Shown piece after piece: positions 41,356 to 49,608 of a stretch of 64,000 nucleotides of DNA. The translations under genes were made by a program, and so were the position numbers. The notes beneath the pieces were generated by a model, which saw only the letters and a list, made by a program, of their open reading frames with translations, made no database searches and had not been told where the DNA came from. The first letter of the stretch is position 1. Each line of letters starts with the position of its first letter. The stretch is from Polyangiaceae bacterium (GTDB lineage: Bacteria; Myxococcota_A; Polyangia; Polyangiales; Polyangiaceae), in NCBI GenBank assembly GCA_016712345.1, contig JADJRH010000001.1, positions 4,646,001-4,710,000 on the forward strand, written 5' to 3'.

Positions 41356-44043
41356 TTATTGAGGCTGCAATGTGCAGGACAAAGGAGCGCGTGACTCCAC
41401 CCCGGCTTCAATCCCCACGCGGCCGGCGGTAGGCGTTTGAAATGTGGCAACCACGATGTCTTCAGTGGGTAGGTCAAACAAGCTGTTTCCAGCGCGTTCA
41501 ACCAACTCCAGAGCTTCAATACATACTCGCTCTTTGCTCCATCGAACGCGCGCCGTCATCCCCGTGGTTGACCCGTCCACATCGGTAGGCTCTTCGGCGC
41601 CCTGAAGGGTATACCAGGGCCAGGTGGTTTGAATGGTTAGATGAAACCCTGCGGCATCGGCAACGCAGGCAGGGTCGCTCATGGGTAGGGCCGATGACCA
41701 GGGCGCAAGTGGAGTGAGGGTAGGGCCCGGTACAACGAGCCATGCGGGGTCTGCGGCGGAGGGCGGATTGTCACCCGACGGCATGCGAACAAGGGCGATG
41801 CTGTCATTGGGGCCAACGGCGAGAGCGTCGGGAACGGCGGGTAGGAGAGATGTGGACGGCGGTGCGGGTAGACGCGCAATTTCAGACACGCCTTGACCAC
41901 TTAACCGCCAAAAGACCTTACTACCATCATCGCTTAGGGTAAGTAGAGCAATATCACCGTTGGAAAGGGCCGCGGCGCTTTCCACAATGCCCTCCCTGGG
42001 AACGAAGAACACCTCGGCTTTGGAGGCGCTTCCACCTCGAAGAACGAGGTGAAGTGTACCCTTTGGGGTGGGGGAAAGCGAAACAAGGACGTCGGTGGCA
42101 GGCGACTTGTTTTTGCCTGTTCCAAATGGGGTGATGGGAACGAGAGAGCGAGGGTCAAATCCCTGATTTTCTACCAACTCTACCATGGATACGCCGGACG
42201 GGCGCACCGCCTTTTCAAACGCGGCCAAGTTGACAGTGGCTCGACGGATTGGACCGTCGGGCGCAAAGGGCTCCACAAATGCAAAGTCACGTCGTAGGGC
42301 GGAGGCGTTTTTTTGAGGGCCCGACACGACAATGGGGGTGACGGAGCCGTCGGGCCGATCGGTGTAGTCAATCCCCGCGCGAAAGCCGTGCATGATCCCA
42401 CGCGGCGCGGCTTCAAAACCGAAGGGTGCCGCGTTTCCAACGGAGATGTCAGATGGGACGATCGGGGAGCGCTTGAACGCGGAACGTTCGTAATCAAAAC
42501 TGAAATCTTCTGGAATGTTTGGTAGGAGCGACACACCGAGACCGAGGTTGTCAGGTGTTTGGGGGTTTGGGGTGGCGGTTCGCGTTTGGCCTGTTCCGGT
42601 GCCTATACAACTCACGAACGGTCTTCGGGCTGTGGGTAGTTGAGGGGCGCGAACCACCGGGGGAGCGTTGGGCTCATCGGCGGGAGGAACAGCTTCCCAC
42701 CCGACGCGAAGCCATGTTCCAAGATCGCAACCGAGAGGGCTGCATGCGAGGAATGGTGAGGACGTGCTGTTGGGCCGGAGTTTGGGCGGTGGAGCCACTT
42801 CTGACCAGGAGCGGGCGCTGTCGGTTGTTTGAAAATACCTTCCCTCGCGGGAACGGGCGAGCGCATTGGAGCCGGTCACCGCGGCTGCCTCAAACTTGAA
42901 TGGGTAGACCTGTAAACGTCCGTCGGGGTGAATTTCAAGGCCGGTGCCGTCGTCGAGGATGCCGACCATTGCGCCGTCTTCACTGATCAAAAAGCGCCGA
43001 TCGATGACCAGGGGAAAACGTGATTGGAGCCCGATTCGAGCGCGGGGCCGTGGAGCCGTTCCGGGTTTTTGAATTTCGAGTGCCGTTTTGAGGAGAGGTA
43101 GGGCCGCCGTTGGGAGGCTTGTGAGTTGAATTGTGCGGCGTCTTCCACTGCTGGGCTCAACAAAGGTGAGTTCACCATCGCTCTCGACAATCACGGCAAT
43201 GGGCATTTGACCGGCGCGCGGTACCCACCTGACAGCCGACGGGGCTGGGGCGGGGATGGGTAGACCGGTGGATGAACTTATGTCTTCTTTAAACGAACTG
43301 GATTCCCACTCACCGGTGGGGAGACGAACGCATGCGGAATAAACACGAGGTGAAGGTGAGGGGGTTGTTGCGGAAGATGCAGCCGGCGTGGCAGCGGCGG
43401 TGGAAACCGCTACTGTTGCGGTGCATGGGCCGCTGAATACAAGGGTATTGTCCGCGCCGATAAAGAATGCACCGTCTGGAAAAAAGAATGATTTTTCCAC
43501 GGTGGGTTTTTTGGACAAGACTCCCGAGATGACGGAGGCCCATCCGTTGCTCTCTGAGCAGGCGAACACCACGTCATTGTCGGTTTTAAACGCCTCACAG
43601 GCCATGTTGGTTGGTAAGACCCCCGGCTGTGAACGCACAACGGCGGACGTTGCGGGCTCCAACTCCAAAATGTCGCCGCCGATTCCAAAAAGGAGGCGAC
43701 CTGAATCGAGTTGTACCCCTGTTCGAAGTGCGGCCCGAAGCGGCGAATCACCATAGCCAAAGCGCGGGTCGGATTTGGGTGGAACGACGGTGGGCGGCAA
43801 ACTTGTGTACTCAATCAGGTTGCCTGCCTTGTCGACTTGAAGAGCGCGTGTGGTTTGAGCGAGTCTGTCGGTGATCCAAAGACCGCCCTCCCGAACAACC
43901 GGTTCACCCGGCGAGCCTCGAAAAACGGTGCGAGCGTCTCGGAATGTTTTCCCACCGTCTGTGGAAAGGGATACCCCGCCGAACTCAGTAACGGCGATTG
44001 CGCGTCCGTCATCCAGCGCCGCGATATCTACCAACCCCTGCAT
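41356..44043 (-). CDS. Propeller-like repeat lipoprotein, 3' part (frameshifted)
   Basis: Large repeat protein of at least 895 residues with BNR/sialidase-type motifs such as GGVSLSTDGGKTF and SREGRYFQTTDSARSW, typical of beta-propellers, plus Pro/Ala linkers. This frame is open upstream to about 44246. There the conceptual protein joins a lipoprotein signal encoded in a different frame, so the intact gene would run 41356-44564. No catalytic motif is visible; surface binding or scaffolding is plausible. It follows the protease gene on the same strand. Confidence 0.65.
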   Translation of the reverse strand: MQGLVDIAALDDGRAIAVTEFGGVSLSTDGGKTFRDARTVFRGSPGEPVVREGGLWITDRLAQTTRALQVDKAGNLIEYTSLPPTVVPPKSDPRFGYGDSPLRAALRTGVQLDSGRLLFGIGGDILELEPATSAVVRSQPGVLPTNMACEAFKTDNDVVFACSESNGWASVISGVLSKKPTVEKSFFFPDGAFFIGADNTLVFSGPCTATVAVSTAAATPAASSATTPSPSPRVYSACVRLPTGEWESSSFKEDISSSTGLPIPAPAPSAVRWVPRAGQMPIAVIVESDGELTFVEPSSGRRRTIQLTSLPTAALPLLKTALEIQKPGTAPRPRARIGLQSRFPLVIDRRFLISEDGAMVGILDDGTGLEIHPDGRLQVYPFKFEAAAVTGSNALARSREGRYFQTTDSARSWSEVAPPPKLRPNSTSSPFLACSPLGCDLGTWLRVGWEAVPPADEPNAPPVVRAPQLPTARRPFVSCIGTGTGQTRTATPNPQTPDNLGLGVSLLPNIPEDFSFDYERSAFKRSPIVPSDISVGNAAPFGFEAAPRGIMHGFRAGIDYTDRPDGSVTPIVVSGPQKNASALRRDFAFVEPFAPDGPIRRATVNLAAFEKAVRPSGVSMVELVENQGFDPRSLVPITPFGTGKNKSPATDVLVSLSPTPKGTLHLVLRGGSASKAEVFFVPREGIVESAAALSNGDIALLTLSDDGSKVFWRLSGQGVSEIARLPAPPSTSLLPAVPDALAVGPNDSIALVRMPSGDNPPSAADPAWLVVPGPTLTPLAPWSSALPMSDPACVADAAGFHLTIQTTWPWYTLQGAEEPTDVDGSTTGMTARVRWSKERVCIEALELVERAGNSLFDLPTEDIVVATFQTPTAGRVGIEAGVESRAPLSCTLQPQ

Positions 44044-44564
44044 GGGTAAGTTTTTTCCGGCGCCGCTGGAAGGTGCAATGGCCCACCGCCGACCGTCGCG
44101 GCTTCGAACAAGAATGCTGTCGGTGCCGAAAGAAATGCGACCGATACTGTCTGAAATGGCAACGAGGGGAGTGAGCGGACTGTCGAATTCTGCGGCGGTG
44201 TATAGGGCGGTGGGTGAGTTGAAAGATAACCTCCACCAAACCGCTTTGGGAGCAAACGCACCTCGGTGATGAGCGAGTCGGCCACGTCCGGGGCGATGTG
44301 TACACTGGATGCTGAAACAACAACACGCGCGCCGTCGATGAGGACGCCCGTGCGACTTGGGCCGAGGGAAATGCTGCTTTCCGGCTTTGGCGTAAATGCA
44401 AACACGTATTGAGGCGTGCGAGGCGTTGCCGCAGGCGGTGAAGATGCCGAAGCGGAAGGGTCAACCGCAACCGGGTGAGCAGGTAGGGTAGATTGAGGCG
44501 CCGCAACCGGGGCTGAACATGCTGTGATTGCAACCGTTGCCGAAAGGAGCAGGCGGGGAGCCAT
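44028..44564 (-). CDS. Propeller-like lipoprotein, 5' part with lipobox
   Basis: Start ATG 44564 gives the lipoprotein signal MAPRLLLSATVAITAC followed by an Ala/Pro/Ser linker and folded sequence (YVFAFTPKPESSISLG, DGARVVVSASSVHIAPDVAD). After LLPKRFGG (about 44235) this frame turns into Pro-rich nonsense, while the neighbouring frame reads RLSFNSPTALYTAAEFDS and flows into the 3' part. A single missing base within GGTGGAGG explains both. The two parts should be read as one secreted protein of about 1070 residues. Confidence 0.65.
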   Translation of the reverse strand: MAPRLLLSATVAITACSAPVAAPQSTLPAHPVAVDPSASASSPPAATPRTPQYVFAFTPKPESSISLGPSRTGVLIDGARVVVSASSVHIAPDVADSLITEVRLLPKRFGGGYLSTHPPPYTPPQNSTVRSLPSLPFQTVSVAFLSAPTAFLFEAATVGGGPLHLPAAPEKTYPCRGW

Positions 44565-44693
44565 TTGGGCGGCGGCGCCGGCGAAAGAACGTGGGTCGCC
44601 AAAGGTAAACGTGGTTCTTGTTCGGCGCATCGGTCTCGACGATACGCGATCTTTGTTTTTATTGATACCGGCCACCATGTTATTGCTCGACGA

Positions 44694-45749
44694 ATGGATG
44701 CCCTGCGCGGTCTGATTGGAATGGGGACGGCGGTTGTTTGTGCGCTTTCAGTTGGGTGCGGCGATTCGGCGGACGGTTCGGGGGGCGCCGGTGGGGGATC
44801 GACAACAACGACGGCGACGTTTGACTATCCCAAAGACGACTCGCTTCGGTTAAATCACCTTCAGGCAAAAGGTACACACAACAGTTATCATGTTGCCCCC
44901 GACGGCGGTTTAATACCGGCGCTCGACTACACGCATGCACCGCTCGAGGTTCAACTCGAAGAACAGGGTGTCAGGCACTTTGAACTGGATGTTCGATACG
45001 ACATGTTCAAAGGGTATTTTACGGTGTTTCATGAGAATTTTGATAAAGGAACAACGTGCGACACGCTGACAAAATGCCTGACGGCTGTGAAAGAGTGGTC
45101 AGATGCTCATCCCGCGCATCATGCGTTGTTTTTTCAGATCGAGTTGAAAGACGCGGCGTCGGAGGCCGACGCGGAGGCTTATTTTTCAGCCTTGGAAGGG
45201 GACGTGTTGAGTGTGTTTCCCCGAGAACGCGTTGTGACGCCCGACGATGTGAAAGGGGATGCCGGGTCGGTTCTTGAAGGGATTGGTAAAAGCGGCTGGC
45301 CAACACTGGGTGCGACGCGGGGTAAGGTTGTCTTTTTTATCGATAATACGGCCGAAATGATGACGTATTACACACATGGTAAAAAAGATCTGAACGGAAG
45401 ATTGATGTTTATCGATTCTGAGCCGGGAGACCCGTGGGCGGGGATTCTGCTGGCGAACGATCCCGTGGGTGACGCTTCTCGAATTGAAGCGAGCCTCGCC
45501 GCGGGGTTGATTGTTCGGACGCGCGCCGATTCTGACAACGATGAGCCGTTTGCCGGCGATACTTCCCGTATGGAAGCGGCGTTTGCGAGCGGCGCTCAAC
45601 TGGTGAGCACCGACTACGCGGCGAAGGTGGAAGGAGTTGAGTACGTGGTGGATGTTCCGGGCGGAACACCGTCAAGGTGCAGTCCACTCACTGCACCTGC
45701 CAACTGCACATCTGAAGATCTTGAGAATCCGGTGTGGATGTCGCCTTAG
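44694..45749 (+). CDS. Ca2+-dependent PI-PLC-like lipoprotein
   Basis: A 351-residue lipoprotein from ATG 44694 (signal MDALRGLIGMGTAVVCALSVGC) with a phosphoinositide-specific phospholipase C X-like barrel. The first catalytic His lies in GTHNSYH (about 61), followed by LEEQGVRHFELDVRY and the second His in VFHENFDKGT. Further motifs are ALFFQIELKD and LVSTDY. These match the bacterial PI-PLC-C1 family (PF16670 as recalled). It likely cleaves glycerophospho-diester head groups outside the cell. It is divergently transcribed from the propeller-like lipoprotein, with about 130 bp between starts. Confidence 0.82.
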   Translation: MDALRGLIGMGTAVVCALSVGCGDSADGSGGAGGGSTTTTATFDYPKDDSLRLNHLQAKGTHNSYHVAPDGGLIPALDYTHAPLEVQLEEQGVRHFELDVRYDMFKGYFTVFHENFDKGTTCDTLTKCLTAVKEWSDAHPAHHALFFQIELKDAASEADAEAYFSALEGDVLSVFPRERVVTPDDVKGDAGSVLEGIGKSGWPTLGATRGKVVFFIDNTAEMMTYYTHGKKDLNGRLMFIDSEPGDPWAGILLANDPVGDASRIEASLAAGLIVRTRADSDNDEPFAGDTSRMEAAFASGAQLVSTDYAAKVEGVEYVVDVPGGTPSRCSPLTAPANCTSEDLENPVWMSP

Positions 45750-45826
45750 GTGGCGTGATCGGGGCTGCTGGTTGGGATGGGCGTGGGTAGATTACGTTTT
45801 GCCGGGGAGGTCTGTTTCGAACGCGC

Positions 45827-46156
45827 ATGTTCGGGGTTGTCGTGGGCGCCCCGGGGGTAGTCGTGGGCGCGCCCGGCGTTGCTGTTCAAGGCCCAACGGT
45901 GGTTGTGGGTTCGCCCGGTGTCGTGGTTGTTCAAGGGAAACACGACAACGGTAATCACCACGGTCACCACAAAGGCCGTGGTAAACACAAGTGTTCTGAA
46001 TACGAATTGTGCGCAAATACCGGCAGCGAAGGAGTGTGGCTACCGGCGTTTGATGGCGAATTGGTAGGCTGTATACGCGGCGGCGAGGTGGCAGATCCAG
46101 CCCAACCAGCCGCCCGAGCCAATCCAAAAGCCGGGTGTGATCACCAGCCAGAATAG
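45827..46156 (+). CDS. Val/Gly/Pro-repeat and His-rich frame, doubtful
   Basis: The frame from ATG 45827 reads as a regular repeat, VVVGAPG twice, then VAVQGPTVVVGSPG, followed by a His/Gly/Lys cluster HDNGNHHGHHKGRGKHK. Such Val-Gly-Pro and His-rich tails are seen in exported myxobacterial proteins. But no signal peptide is in frame upstream, and the last third is antisense to the TM2 gene. It may be a gene fragment whose 5' end was lost or frameshifted. The opposite strand offers a weaker hydrophobic frame (45746-45988). Confidence 0.3.
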   Translation: MFGVVVGAPGVVVGAPGVAVQGPTVVVGSPGVVVVQGKHDNGNHHGHHKGRGKHKCSEYELCANTGSEGVWLPAFDGELVGCIRGGEVADPAQPAARANPKAGCDHQPE

Positions 46157-46240
46157 GCCTCGGAGAAAGGCGCCGTTGTAGATTTGGCCGACGCCGGGGA
46201 CGATCAACGACAAAACCGCAGCAGTTCCAGGTTTGCTCAT
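46040..46240 (-). CDS. Small TM2-domain-like membrane protein
   Basis: A 66-residue protein with two hydrophobic helices (AAVLSLIVPGVGQIYNGAFL and GLFWLVITPGFWIGSG) and a third weaker one, ending FAIKRR. The LIVPGVGQIYNG motif is the TM2/DUF5683-type signature PGxGQ(I/L)Y. Function is unknown for the family. It is a separate small gene; the next gene downstream on the same strand is not clear. Confidence 0.75.
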   Translation of the reverse strand: MSKPGTAAVLSLIVPGVGQIYNGAFLRGLFWLVITPGFWIGSGGWLGWICHLAAAYTAYQFAIKRR

Positions 46241-46381
46241 CGAACAGGCTCCAAGGGTTGCGATGAGATCTTCGTTGTCAATGCGAAGATTATTTCACTT
46301 TGGAGCGCGGGAAAGGTGCTCGCCCAAGGCTCAACGCGTTGCGGGCGCGGCCGAAAAAAGGTGGATATGCCCGGCGGAAAC

Positions 46382-47179
46382 TTACTTTTTGGGCTTGATG
46401 ACTGGGCCGGTTGGCTTGGTGGAGGTGGGCTTGGGCTTGAAAGGGGTTTTGGTTGTGGAAGTGGACGTGGGCTTGGTGGTTGCGGTGGGGGCCGGTTTGG
46501 TGGACGTGGCAACGGGTTTGCTGGGCGACGTGAACGTTGGCTTAGGCACGGGAGTTGGCGCAGCAACCGTTGGAGCCGGCGAGTCGCCGGGGTTGGCCGC
46601 GGGCGGATCGGTTGAAGGCGGCGGCGTATCGCTCGCGGCAGGTGGATCGGCTGCGACCGGCGCAGGGGTGCTGGGCACGTCAATTGTTGGAATGGGTGCG
46701 TCGTCGTCGGAGGGGCGGCTCCTAAGGAGAAGGAGCGCGGTGACGGCACCGCCGACGGCCAATACGCCGACGAGACCAATCACAATGCCAGCACCGGAAC
46801 CACCGCTGTTGCGCTGATTTCTGGCGGTGGCGACTTGAGGTGCAGGTGCTCCGTACCCGGGTTGGCCGTATGATTGCTGGCCGTAGGCAGGCGGGGCGCC
46901 GTAGGCAGGCGGGCCACCGTAGGCCGGAGGAGCACCGTACGCGGGTGCTGCGCCGTACCCTCCGCCGTAGCCGCCTTGCCCAAGTCCGGGGTCAACCACG
47001 GTTGGGGATACGGGTGCTCCTGCCATCGGCGCGGGGCCGGGAGCGGTTCCGTAAGGGGAGGGGCCGGAAGGCATGAGCGCTTCGGGCGGCGGTTCACCCA
47101 GTTGGGTGTGACCTGCGCCCGCCGCCCCCGAAGGCGGTGCTGAAGGCCAAGGGTTGGAAGGGCCGGGCGGCTGATTCAT
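46382..47179 (-). CDS. Pro/Gly-rich single-pass membrane protein next to kinase
   Basis: 265 residues: an N-terminal Pro/Ala/Gly/Tyr-rich region with repeats of the type PPAYG (about 75-105), one membrane helix at about 129-151 (GIVIGLVGVLAVGGAVTALL), and a Pro/Thr/Lys-rich outer tail with repeated T-K-P-(T/A). It has no enzyme motif. It starts 7 nt after the kinase gene, so it is very likely co-expressed and may be a substrate or partner. Low-complexity composition prevents family assignment. Confidence 0.7.
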   Translation of the reverse strand: MNQPPGPSNPWPSAPPSGAAGAGHTQLGEPPPEALMPSGPSPYGTAPGPAPMAGAPVSPTVVDPGLGQGGYGGGYGAAPAYGAPPAYGGPPAYGAPPAYGQQSYGQPGYGAPAPQVATARNQRNSGGSGAGIVIGLVGVLAVGGAVTALLLLRSRPSDDDAPIPTIDVPSTPAPVAADPPAASDTPPPSTDPPAANPGDSPAPTVAAPTPVPKPTFTSPSKPVATSTKPAPTATTKPTSTSTTKTPFKPKPTSTKPTGPVIKPKK

Positions 47180-47186
47180 CAGCGTT

Positions 47187-49319
47187 TTAGTCCTGGTTTT
47201 TGGGGAATTTGATGACGATCTGAGGCTTTTTTGTGCCCGTCGAGGTGCTCGAAGGGTTGGGTTGCGGCTTGTTCAGCGTAGGAATTGGGTTGGGATCGTT
47301 GCCCGGTCGACCCGGTTGTTGTTGCGGTTGGGTGCCGGGAAATGGGAACGGCAGCACCGTGGGCAACGGAATGGGGATCAAGCTCGTGGGAATTGTGGGC
47401 AGCGTTGTTGGCAGCGACGTGGGAAACGTTGTTGGCAACGTTGTGGGCTGCGTTGACGGCTGGGTGGTGGGTTGTGTTGTGGGCGCCGGACCGGTGGCGG
47501 TGACACTCGGTTTGGGCAGCGGACGCGGTATGGGCGCGGGCGTAGGCACGGGAACCGGCCGAACGCCTGTGCTTGGTGTGGGCGGATCGCCGGCGACCGT
47601 CGCCGGGGGCGGCTCGATCTGAGCGGGCGGGTCGTCGTGGGCGTCTTCTTGGCGCGCGCGTTGTTGGGCAAGGTACACGCCTCCCACGACGGCTCCCGCC
47701 ACAGCGGCCGCCGCGATGATGATCAGCGCGAAGGAAGCTCCGGTGCTGCGCGCTGCACGCCTCGGTGCCTTTGCGGTGGGGGGCGGTGCGAACGGCGTTG
47801 GATCCATGGACGCCGTTGCGGGCATGCCGGCCGCAGGTGTGTACACAGGGGCGGCCTCGGTTCCACCGGAGCCGGCGAACATGGGGCTTGCGCCGATTGC
47901 GGTCCCGCCCGCGCGCTCAAACGGCGCCATGTCCGCTGTGCCGTTGTTGCCGGCAATTTGGAGCGGCGGCGTCTCGACTGTGGAGGCTTGTTCGGCAACC
48001 ATGGGCATGGCCGCGGTGCCTGTGCCGGCTCTCGCGATCGGCGGTGCCTCCACGGTTGCATCGGTGGCTGCAAAAGCGGCGAACGCGGCAACGGGCCGAT
48101 CGCCGCGATCAGCGACGACAACCGAAGGTGGCTCGGCCGGTTGCGGCGTGGGGCCGACCGGCTCAGGCGCCTTGGACACGGGTGTGGTTGCGGGCGCGGA
48201 CGAAACTTGTTCTGCCGAGGGGGTTGGTTGGCCCGGGCGATCGGAGAAAACAACTTCAACCGACATGCCGCTGGAGCCGTTGCCGGGGGCGGGTGACACC
48301 GCGGGAGCGGGTGCTTCGTCCTCCGGGGGAAGGGTTTTGGGAACGCGGCGGACACCTTCAACCGGCGATGCGCCGACGACGGGAGATGCTTGTGCCGGCA
48401 CGGGTGTGACGACAGAAACGCCGGCCGGAATGGGTGTGGCAGCCGGCCGCGTAGCAAGCCAGAACGACTCGATCGCGGAGCGAAACTCGGCCACGGAACT
48501 CCACCTGTCTTCAGGCTTGGGGCCCATCGCTCGGTGAATGGCAGCTGCAAGTTCAGATGGCACGTGCGGCGCAAGATCGAGGAGCTTGGCGATGTTGCGC
48601 GTGAGGTACGCGGTTGCGATTTGGTGCGGCTCGTCACCACCGACGGGGCGGCGGCCGGCGAGCATTTCGAAAATCATGACACCGAGGGAAAAGATGTCGG
48701 CGCGCGCATCAACGGCGTCGGCGGAGTAGGCCTGCTCGGGCGCCATGTACTCAGGCGTGCCCATGATGATGCCGGGCCGCGTGAGGCCGCGATCGAGTTG
48801 GCCGGTGACTTTGAGTTTTGCGATTCCGAAATCGAGCAGCTTGAGGATTGGCTCGCCGCGTTTGCCGCGGGTGATGATGACGTTGTCGGGCTTGAGGTCG
48901 CGGTGAACGACGCCCGCATGATGCGCCGCCTCGACCCCTTCGAGCATCTGCATCGCGTACTCAAGGGCGTCGTTGTACGAAAGCCGCTGACGTGCGTGGT
49001 AAAGCTCTTCGTACAGCGTTTGAAGGGTTTTGCCCTCCAGGTACTCCATCACGATGAAGGCCTGGCCCGACTCGTTTTGGTCTACGTCGGTGACGCGAAC
49101 AACGTGTGGGCTTTGGATCTGCGCGGAGACGCGCGCTTCTTGGAGGAAGCGCTGAACCAGCCCTGAGCGACGCGATAGTTCGGGGTGCAGAAACTTGAGG
49201 GCGACAGTGGTCCCGAGAACCTCGTGCCGCGCCTCGAAAACGCTCCCCATTCCCCCGTCGCCGATGAGACGCAGGAGACGGTACTTGTTGTGGATAACCT
49301 GACCGACCTGGGGGCGCAT
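47187..49319 (-). CDS. Ser/Thr protein kinase with long Pro-rich region and membrane helix
   Basis: Kinase of 710 residues from ATG 49319. Catalytic domain about 10-275: IGDGGMGSVFEARH, TVALKFLHPEL, VVHRDLKPDNVIIT, LLDFGIAKLK and GTPEYMAPEQ; all key residues are intact. A long Pro/Ala/Val linker leads to one membrane helix at about 526-551 (SFALIIIAAAAVAGAVVGGVYL), then an outer Pro/Thr tail with T-Q-P-T repeats. GTG 49358 is an in-frame upstream alternative that adds 13 residues; GGAAAG stands before the ATG. The Pro-rich membrane protein follows in the same operon. Confidence 0.92.
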   Translation of the reverse strand: MRPQVGQVIHNKYRLLRLIGDGGMGSVFEARHEVLGTTVALKFLHPELSRRSGLVQRFLQEARVSAQIQSPHVVRVTDVDQNESGQAFIVMEYLEGKTLQTLYEELYHARQRLSYNDALEYAMQMLEGVEAAHHAGVVHRDLKPDNVIITRGKRGEPILKLLDFGIAKLKVTGQLDRGLTRPGIIMGTPEYMAPEQAYSADAVDARADIFSLGVMIFEMLAGRRPVGGDEPHQIATAYLTRNIAKLLDLAPHVPSELAAAIHRAMGPKPEDRWSSVAEFRSAIESFWLATRPAATPIPAGVSVVTPVPAQASPVVGASPVEGVRRVPKTLPPEDEAPAPAVSPAPGNGSSGMSVEVVFSDRPGQPTPSAEQVSSAPATTPVSKAPEPVGPTPQPAEPPSVVVADRGDRPVAAFAAFAATDATVEAPPIARAGTGTAAMPMVAEQASTVETPPLQIAGNNGTADMAPFERAGGTAIGASPMFAGSGGTEAAPVYTPAAGMPATASMDPTPFAPPPTAKAPRRAARSTGASFALIIIAAAAVAGAVVGGVYLAQQRARQEDAHDDPPAQIEPPPATVAGDPPTPSTGVRPVPVPTPAPIPRPLPKPSVTATGPAPTTQPTTQPSTQPTTLPTTFPTSLPTTLPTIPTSLIPIPLPTVLPFPFPGTQPQQQPGRPGNDPNPIPTLNKPQPNPSSTSTGTKKPQIVIKFPKNQD

Positions 49320-49485
49320 CACTTTCCGTGGTGGAGAGAGGTCTTGGGAGAGTGTCACAGCCCGATAGACGGGCGTCAGCCGAATTCGTGCGAAGAGCGC
49401 AAGTTATTGCACGATCCTCAGCACGGTTGGCCCTGTCCGCACCCTGCGAACGCGAGCACTATCGCACGACGGAGGCGGCGTTCGC

Positions 49486-49599
49486 ATGGGCAAGAAGGTT
49501 CTCCCGGGTGACGAGGACGTGCCTGAAGCTGAAAAAAAGCACACTTTGACGCACCGTGTCGGGGCTTTCTCGCTTGGACGCATGGGCCTCTCGCGGTAG
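49486..49599 (+). CDS. Possible 37-residue small protein upstream of fabH
   Basis: ATG 49486 with GGAGG at 49471-49475 opens a 37-codon frame ending 9 nt before fabH. The product is basic and starts MGKKVLPGDEDVPEAEKK, and ends FSLGRMGLSR. Codon choice is like its neighbours. It could be a true small protein or a leader that couples translation to fabH. No family is recognised. Confidence 0.35.
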   Translation: MGKKVLPGDEDVPEAEKKHTLTHRVGAFSLGRMGLSR

Positions 49600-49608
49600 G
49601 TCCGGGCC

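Noticed and set aside
45746..45988. Minus-strand frame with a hydrophobic start
   Set aside because: The hydrophobicity is explained as the reverse of the Val/Gly/Pro and His repeat on the plus strand; no ribosome-binding site.
47472..48537. Long plus-strand open frames opposite the kinase linker
   Set aside because: They are antisense to a Pro/Ala-rich, G+C-rich coding stretch and show Arg/Gly-rich random composition without motifs or ribosome-binding sites.
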